NCBI GenBank assembly: GCA_900545335.1
Contig: UQYP01000001.1
Location: forward strand, 1-64,000
Length of the DNA: 64,000 nt
DNA from: an uncultured Sutterella sp.
GTDB taxonomy: Bacteria; Pseudomonadota; Gammaproteobacteria; Burkholderiales; Burkholderiaceae_F
Direction of reading: 5' to 3'
This document shows, piece after piece, positions 59,135-64,000 of the stretch. The position numbers and the translations under genes were made by a program. Under the pieces are notes generated by a model. That model made no database searches and was not told the origin of the DNA. It was given only the letters and a program-made list of their open reading frames with translations. Positions within the stretch are counted from its first letter, which is position 1. The number at the start of each line of letters is the position of its first letter.

Positions 59135-60558
59135 GATTGGTTTTGCGTCCGCTTGTGACGCTTATGAAAGCGCTCGGTCTTGCGGGCGCTTTCCTGTGTC
59201 TCAGTATCACTCCGTTTGATTCTTATAACGGAGTCGGTACGGTGTACGCTCAAACCTCTCAAAAACAAAGCACCAATCAGAAAAAGGCGACGCGTTCGGC
59301 CTCCGCCAGTAAAGCAAAACAGTCTGCCCCAAGGAAAACTGCGGCTAAGACAACTTCTGCCAGAAAGACACAAAAAAGCAGCTCTTCTGAGGTCAGTGAA
59401 AAACGCAGAAACGAATTGCAAAATCAGCAAAAGTCCCTGCAGGAGCAGCTGGGATCATTAAAAAAGCAACTTTCACAGGCAGAAGCCAGCCAACATGAGG
59501 CGAGTGACGCCTTGGCTGCAAGCGAAGAAGCGATTTCAAAAGCCAACCGCCGCTTACGCGAACTGGGCAATGAACGCACGAGAGTTGAAAATCGATTAAA
59601 AGAGCTGCGTGAACAGGAATTGGCCGTCAACGGGGAACTCACCAGTGCCGAAAAGCAAAACCGAGCGATCGCCCGTGCTCAATTTTTAAATTCCCGCCGA
59701 CAGTCCTGGCAAACTTTAATTGCCGGCACCAATCCGCATGAGGTTGCAAGAGATGCGGCCTCTTTGCAGTATTTTGCCCGAGCCCAACAGCAGGCTCTCA
59801 ACCAGCTTTCTCAAAGGCAAGCCAATATCCACTCTGTTTCTGAAGAAACGCAAAGCAAAAGAAAAGAGCTGGCCAACATTGAGGCTAACGAGAAAGAGGG
59901 ACGGGCTCAGCTGATGAAAGAGCAGCAGAGCCGTAAACAGACTCTTGAGAAACTAAAAAAACAAATTTCCGAACAAAGAGCCTCCATTGATAAGCTCGAG
60001 AGAGACCAACAGCGTCTCGGCGAACTTGTCGCCAACATTGATAAAGTACTGGCTCAGCGTAAGGCTGAAGCCGAAAGACGGGCTCAGCAGGCTCGAAAGA
60101 AGCAACCCGCAAGCGGCAAAGTCTCAGTTGGAGGAAAAACACCGTCTGGTGTGTTTGCTAAGCAGCGCGGCAAGTTACTGATGCCTGCGCTCGGTAAAAT
60201 CACTGGCCGTTATGGTCAGGCCCGTGCAAATGCCTCCGGCAAGAGCACGACTTGGCGCGGCTTAATGATTCAGGCCCGACAAGGCAGCGACGTTCTGGCT
60301 TGCGCAAACGGTCAGGTTGTTTTCTCCGACTGGCTGCGCGGCTTCGGCAACCTTATTATCGTTGATCACGGAGATGGATATCTGTCCATTTACGCCAATA
60401 ATGAATCTCTGTTTAAGAGCGTAGGCGACAAGGTTACACGCGGTGAAACCATTGCCTCCGTCGGCAACACTGGCGGCGAAGAAAAACCCGGATTGTATTT
60501 TGAGCTCCGTCGAAACGGTCAACCCTTCAATCCCTTACCCTGGATTGGTAAGGATTAG
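59131..60558 (+). CDS. EnvC-like murein hydrolase activator
   Basis: A 475-residue exported protein: a signal peptide, a basic Ser/Lys/Ala-rich segment (about 40-90), long coiled coils (about 90-330) and a C-terminal LytM/M23 domain (about 360-470). The M23 metal motifs are degenerate: HxxxD and HxH are not kept (e.g. YLSIYANNE), as in EnvC, which activates amidases rather than cutting wall itself. FtsEX at 51537 would be the partner. GTG at 59131 overlaps gpmA stop. Confidence 0.85.
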   Translation: MRLVLRPLVTLMKALGLAGAFLCLSITPFDSYNGVGTVYAQTSQKQSTNQKKATRSASASKAKQSAPRKTAAKTTSARKTQKSSSSEVSEKRRNELQNQQKSLQEQLGSLKKQLSQAEASQHEASDALAASEEAISKANRRLRELGNERTRVENRLKELREQELAVNGELTSAEKQNRAIARAQFLNSRRQSWQTLIAGTNPHEVARDAASLQYFARAQQQALNQLSQRQANIHSVSEETQSKRKELANIEANEKEGRAQLMKEQQSRKQTLEKLKKQISEQRASIDKLERDQQRLGELVANIDKVLAQRKAEAERRAQQARKKQPASGKVSVGGKTPSGVFAKQRGKLLMPALGKITGRYGQARANASGKSTTWRGLMIQARQGSDVLACANGQVVFSDWLRGFGNLIIVDHGDGYLSIYANNESLFKSVGDKVTRGETIASVGNTGGEEKPGLYFELRRNGQPFNPLPWIGKD

Positions 60559-60566
60559 AAAGAAAA

Positions 60567-62048
60567 ATGATGATTCCTATTTCTCCCTTACGAAAAATTT
60601 TAGTTGCAACAGCCCTTGCTTTGAGTTTGGGGTCTGCTTTTTCCGTTGCACAGGCTAACGAAGCGGCCCCCAAAAGCCCCCTGCCGTTGCAGGAAATCAG
60701 GCAATTTACGGATGTGTATGCCGCTGTGAAGGCGTTTTATGTCGATGAAAGCCAAACGGGCGATCAGCAGCTTCTGGAAAACGCTTTGGCCGGCATGCTC
60801 TCGGGTTTAGACCCTCATTCGGCCTTTTTGGATAAGGAGGCCTTTGAAGAAATGAAGGAAGGCACCGAAGGAGAATTCGGAGGCCTGGGTCTGGAAGTCA
60901 CTATGGATGCCTCCGGCGTTTTGGTCATTGCACCGATTGACGATACGCCGGCCGCAAGAGCCGGTATCCGAGCCGGCGACATCATTGTCAAGATTGATGA
61001 TCAGGCCACACGTGCCTTGACGCTGTCTGAAAACGTCAAACGCATGCGGGGCAAACCCAAGACAAAAATTAAGCTTGTCATTGCCAGAAAAGGAGTAGAT
61101 AAGCCTCTTAACTTCACGATCACTCGCGACATCATTAAAGTTCAGTCCGTCAAGATGAAAGAACTCAAGGATGGGATCGCTTATATCCGAATTTCTCAGT
61201 TCCAGGAACATACGGCTGACGACCTCGCAAAATACCTCATTGATTTAAATAAGAAAAATTATCTTAAAGGCTTAGTGCTGGACTTGCGCAATGACCCGGG
61301 CGGACTCTTAAATGCCGCTGTGGGTGTTGTTTCAGCCTTTATAGAAAAAGACAAGGTGGTGGTCAGTACCAAGGGGCGCACGCCCGAGGCAAACCGCAGC
61401 TTTAAGACCCAACCGCAGGACTATTTAAACTACAAACAAAATCCTTCAAGCGATTGGGTTGCCAAGGTTCCTGCTCAAGCTAAAACCGTTCCGATGGTCG
61501 TTTTAATCAATGCCGCCAGTGCGAGCGCCAGTGAGATCGTCTCGGGTGCTCTTCAGGACCACAAACGAGCAAAAATCATCGGGCAGCAATCCTTTGGCAA
61601 AGGCAGCGTGCAGACCGTACTGCCGCTCAGACCGCTTGATGGGGGAGAACCTACAACAGGAATCAAGCTCACCACTTCGCGCTACTTCACGCCAAGCGGC
61701 CGCTCCATCCAGGCTACCGGAATTACGCCTGATATTGAAATCGCCGATACCGAAGAAGGCAATTACGCAACTTTTAATATTCGGGAAGCCGACTTAGCTC
61801 ACCACCTGAAAAACGATGAGCAAAAGCGTGAGTATGAAAAGAAACAACGCGAAGAAAGCAAAAAACAAGTCGAAGATAGCGAACAGCCCGAACTTCGTTA
61901 TTTCTTCGGCGACGACAATGACTTCCAGTTGCAGCAGGCGGTCAAAATCTTAAAAGGCGAAAAATACCTGACCGGTTTTGAAAAAAAGCCGGTTTCAGAT
62001 AAAAAAGCCAATTCCAAAACGGCACAACAGAAGAAAAAGGATCAATAA
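60567..62048 (+). CDS. ctpA: C-terminal processing protease CtpA
   Basis: A 493-residue S41 peptidase: signal peptide (1-29), an N-terminal helical domain, a PDZ domain (GGLGLEVTMDASGVLVIAP, ARAGIRAGDIIVKID) and the catalytic core with LRNDPGGLLNAAVG, NAASASASEIVSGAL (Ser) and GQQSFGKGSVQT (Lys). A Lys/Gln/Glu-rich tail follows. It trims the C-termini of envelope proteins and regulates wall enzymes. Follows the EnvC-like gene by 8 bases. Confidence 0.93.
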   Translation: MMIPISPLRKILVATALALSLGSAFSVAQANEAAPKSPLPLQEIRQFTDVYAAVKAFYVDESQTGDQQLLENALAGMLSGLDPHSAFLDKEAFEEMKEGTEGEFGGLGLEVTMDASGVLVIAPIDDTPAARAGIRAGDIIVKIDDQATRALTLSENVKRMRGKPKTKIKLVIARKGVDKPLNFTITRDIIKVQSVKMKELKDGIAYIRISQFQEHTADDLAKYLIDLNKKNYLKGLVLDLRNDPGGLLNAAVGVVSAFIEKDKVVVSTKGRTPEANRSFKTQPQDYLNYKQNPSSDWVAKVPAQAKTVPMVVLINAASASASEIVSGALQDHKRAKIIGQQSFGKGSVQTVLPLRPLDGGEPTTGIKLTTSRYFTPSGRSIQATGITPDIEIADTEEGNYATFNIREADLAHHLKNDEQKREYEKKQREESKKQVEDSEQPELRYFFGDDNDFQLQQAVKILKGEKYLTGFEKKPVSDKKANSKTAQQKKKDQ

Positions 62049-62059
62049 CTCATAGCTTT

Positions 62060-63181
62060 ATGCAGCAAGTACTGATTCATGTAATTCCGCTCTTTTTCGT
62101 TCTTTATGTGTATGTCAGTTTAATTTCAAAAACTCGGCTGCACATAGCGATTAAAGGGCTTTTGCTGGTACTGATTCTGATCGGCAGTCAGTACCCGGCT
62201 TTTTGTCGATCCTTTTTTGTAGGTTACGACAATAAAATTCCTCATTTGGGAATTGTGCTCTACAGTTGGTTATTCGCCACGCAGCTCCTGCTCATTTTGC
62301 TGACCATCGTTAAGGATATCATCGCCTTAAGCTACCGTTTGATTACCAGAAAAGCACTGCCTCATCCGAGTACCACTGCCGTTAGCCTTTTATCTGTTTC
62401 GATAATTTTGTCTGCATTGGGCAGTTACGGAGCCCTGTCTCAACCGCCGATTTATCAGCTTGACGTTCAGGTCAAAGGGCTTCCTGATGCCCTTGACGGT
62501 TTTACGATTGCCCAGCTTTCTGATATTCATGCCAGCGCTCTTTTGGATCGAGAGCGTCTGGTTAAAGTGGTAGAACGAACCAATGAGCTCAAGCCCGATC
62601 TTATTGCTGTCACAGGCGATATTGTGGACGGGAAAACTGAAGTACGGCTGCAGGACGTTCTGCCCCTTAAAAAACTTCATGCTCCTTACGGGGTTTATGC
62701 TGTTGAAGGCAATCATGAGCACTATGTTGAGTATGATGCCTGGATGAAAGTCTATCCGACGCTCAATCTGAGAGTACTGCACAACAGCCACGAAATCATA
62801 GACGTAAACGGCGCTCAGCTTGCCATCGCTGGCATTACCGATCCGATGGCCGTCCGTTATCACCGAGACGTACCGGATATTACCAAAGCCATGCAAGGCA
62901 TTTCCAAAGGCGTCACTACCATTTTGCTATCTCATCAGGTGAAATTCAGTCGGGAATATGCAAAGTATCCTATCGCCCTGCAGTTGTCCGGACATACTCA
63001 CGGAGGGCAGATCTTCGGAATGCACTGGCTGGCTCAATTTTTAAATAAAGGCTTTGTCAAAGACAGGTACCAGATAGACGATATGGTTTTATATGTTAAT
63101 CGCGGTACAGGCCTTTGGTACGGTTTCCCCATTCGATTGGGTATTCCCAGTGAAATTACTTTGGTGACTTTAAAAAAATAA
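62060..63181 (+). CDS. membrane metallophosphoesterase
   Basis: A 373-residue protein with about four N-terminal helices (to about residue 130) and a calcineurin-like phosphoesterase domain: LSDIHAS, VTGDIVDG, GNHEHY, LLSHQ and LSGHTHGGQ. YkuE/UDP-diacylglucosamine-type enzymes are relatives; the substrate is unknown. Starts 11 bases after the ctpA stop. Confidence 0.88.
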   Translation: MQQVLIHVIPLFFVLYVYVSLISKTRLHIAIKGLLLVLILIGSQYPAFCRSFFVGYDNKIPHLGIVLYSWLFATQLLLILLTIVKDIIALSYRLITRKALPHPSTTAVSLLSVSIILSALGSYGALSQPPIYQLDVQVKGLPDALDGFTIAQLSDIHASALLDRERLVKVVERTNELKPDLIAVTGDIVDGKTEVRLQDVLPLKKLHAPYGVYAVEGNHEHYVEYDAWMKVYPTLNLRVLHNSHEIIDVNGAQLAIAGITDPMAVRYHRDVPDITKAMQGISKGVTTILLSHQVKFSREYAKYPIALQLSGHTHGGQIFGMHWLAQFLNKGFVKDRYQIDDMVLYVNRGTGLWYGFPIRLGIPSEITLVTLKK

Positions 63182-63254
63182 AGAAATCTTTTGCCGAGTT
63201 TTCAAAAGCGACTAATATTGATATTGAGAATATCCGTTTTTAAAGGATAAAAGC

Positions 63255-64000
63255 ATGCTCAATCAAAATAGTTTTCGTTATTCTGCTGCCATCGAAGCTT
63301 TAATTGAAAAACATGCCAATGAAGGCAATGATAGTATGTGGAGCATTTGGCGTGAACGTCAAGTCAACCGCAATGCTTATGGCGGTAATTATTCTTTCGT
63401 TCTCGGCAGAACAGCCGATAAAGACAAACCGTTTTACCTCAACTTTGAGTCTGCATTTGAAGGCTTTGCCGCACATGCCCCCTATACTCTTATCACCGGC
63501 ATGACAGGAAGCGGCAAGAGCTCTTTTCTGAGAAATTTAATTCTGGACATCGCCATTACCAATACACCGGATCTTGCAGCTATCAAAGTCTTTGATCCAA
63601 ACGGCGGCTGGGCCTTTGAAAGCCTTAAAGGCCTGCACAGAATGCGTGTGGAAACCAACATTGAAACAGCTAAAAGCTACTTGGAAGGCATCACAAAATC
63701 CATCCAAGCTCACGAGCAGCTTTTTGAAACGTTGGGGGTTAAGACACTGGAAGAGTGCAATAAGGTTTTAGGGCTGAAAAAACGTTTGCTGCGTACTTTT
63801 GTCATCATTGATGAAGTGGCTGTCTGGATGATTGACGATGACTTCAAAGCCAAGTTGCTCAACGCCTTAGAGGCTATTTCTACCAAAGGTTGGAGCACCG
63901 GTTATCATCTGATTCTTGCCACTCAATGGCCCGATCCCAGAGTCTTACCGAAAGAAGTACGGGATCATTTCGGCAACCGCATTTCGCTCAAGTTGCCGAC
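63255..64000 (+). CDS. FtsK/SpoIIIE-type P-loop ATPase (partial at window edge)
   Basis: An open frame of 248 codons runs from ATG 63255 (AAAGGA just upstream) to the window end without a stop. Walker A is ITGMTGSGKSS (80-90), an IKVFDPNGGWAFE segment follows, Walker B is TFVIIDE (181-187), then HLILATQWPDPRVLPKEVRDHFGNRISLK, which closely follows the FtsK/SpoIIIE pattern (ATQRP, R-finger region). There is no N-terminal membrane region; the motor starts at about residue 45, so this is not the canonical FtsK. It could belong to a conjugative, phage or defence cassette continuing to the right. Confidence 0.8.
   Translation, partial: MLNQNSFRYSAAIEALIEKHANEGNDSMWSIWRERQVNRNAYGGNYSFVLGRTADKDKPFYLNFESAFEGFAAHAPYTLITGMTGSGKSSFLRNLILDIAITNTPDLAAIKVFDPNGGWAFESLKGLHRMRVETNIETAKSYLEGITKSIQAHEQLFETLGVKTLEECNKVLGLKKRLLRTFVIIDEVAVWMIDDDFKAKLLNALEAISTKGWSTGYHLILATQWPDPRVLPKEVRDHFGNRISLKLP

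Noticed and set aside
59131..60558. Active M23 endopeptidase
   Set aside because: The metal-binding HxxxD and HxH motifs are not preserved, so an EnvC-like activator is the better call.
1..64000. CRISPR arrays, rRNA genes or complete prophage
   Set aside because: No regularly spaced repeats, rRNA sequence or phage structural genes were seen.

Overview
The window looks like chromosome of a gut-type betaproteobacterium of the order Burkholderiales, most likely family Sutterellaceae (Sutterella/Parasutterella-like). This is an inference from gene order (lolB-ispE-tRNAGln-prs-rplY-pth-ychF; kdsD-kdsC-lptC-lptA-lptB-ptsN-rapZ; ftsE-ftsX-rpoH; secB-rhodanese-gpmA-envC-ctpA), from the protein sequences as I recognise them, and from moderate base composition. 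Most of the window is housekeeping DNA; accessory content is at the edges and in a few islands.

Region by region. 1-343: the 3' end of an IS200/IS605-family element, with the tnpB C-terminus and right-end hairpin. 396-1905: yeaK (tRNA-editing deacylase) and two tandem DUF2721 membrane proteins. 1908-9806: a patatin/beta-barrel phospholipase, galE, rfbD, and the divergent uvrA and ssb. 9941-12711: a RibD_C-type reductase, then a two-gene amidohydrolase/orotate phosphoribosyltransferase operon. That operon is preceded by a leader with a 25-codon peptide, a U-tract and an intrinsic terminator, which looks like a pyrimidine attenuator. 12713-19107: a MacAB-TolC-like export operon that unexpectedly ends in a solute-binding protein, with a divergent atypical OmpR-type regulator. 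19279-23275: an EF-G-like GTPase with altered switch residues, and aspS. 23384-27176: a lipoprotein, an MFS carrier, and an MtnA/class II aldolase pair suggestive of a DHAP shunt. 27370-31567: a Pat-type acyl-CoA synthetase/GNAT protein, an enoyl-CoA hydratase and a lone GlnQ-type ATPase. 31624-36685: Kdo synthesis, LPS transport, PtsN and RapZ. 36682-47954: mutY, a TPR protein, lolB-ispE-tRNAGln-prs-rplY-pth, a DUF523 protein, ychF, a small HTH protein and an AsmA-family protein. 48012-54566: ftsY and the operon rsmD-coaD-ppx-ftsE-ftsX-rpoH-trmL. 54563-58204: a NarX/NarL-like two-component pair, secB and a cysteine-free rhodanese. 58385-63181: gpmA, envC-like, ctpA and a membrane metallophosphoesterase. 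63255 to the end: an open reading frame for a short FtsK/SpoIIIE-type ATPase, cut by the window edge.

How the genes work together: envelope biogenesis dominates (Kdo, Lpt, LolB, RapZ, FtsEX with the EnvC-like activator, CtpA, AsmA). Export and targeting are represented by FtsY, SecB and the MacAB-type pump. No CRISPR array, rRNA operon or complete prophage is visible. The most novel-looking items are the attenuator leader at 10778-10926, the solute-binding protein fused by translational coupling to a MacB-type exporter, and the truncated FtsK-like ATPase at the right edge.
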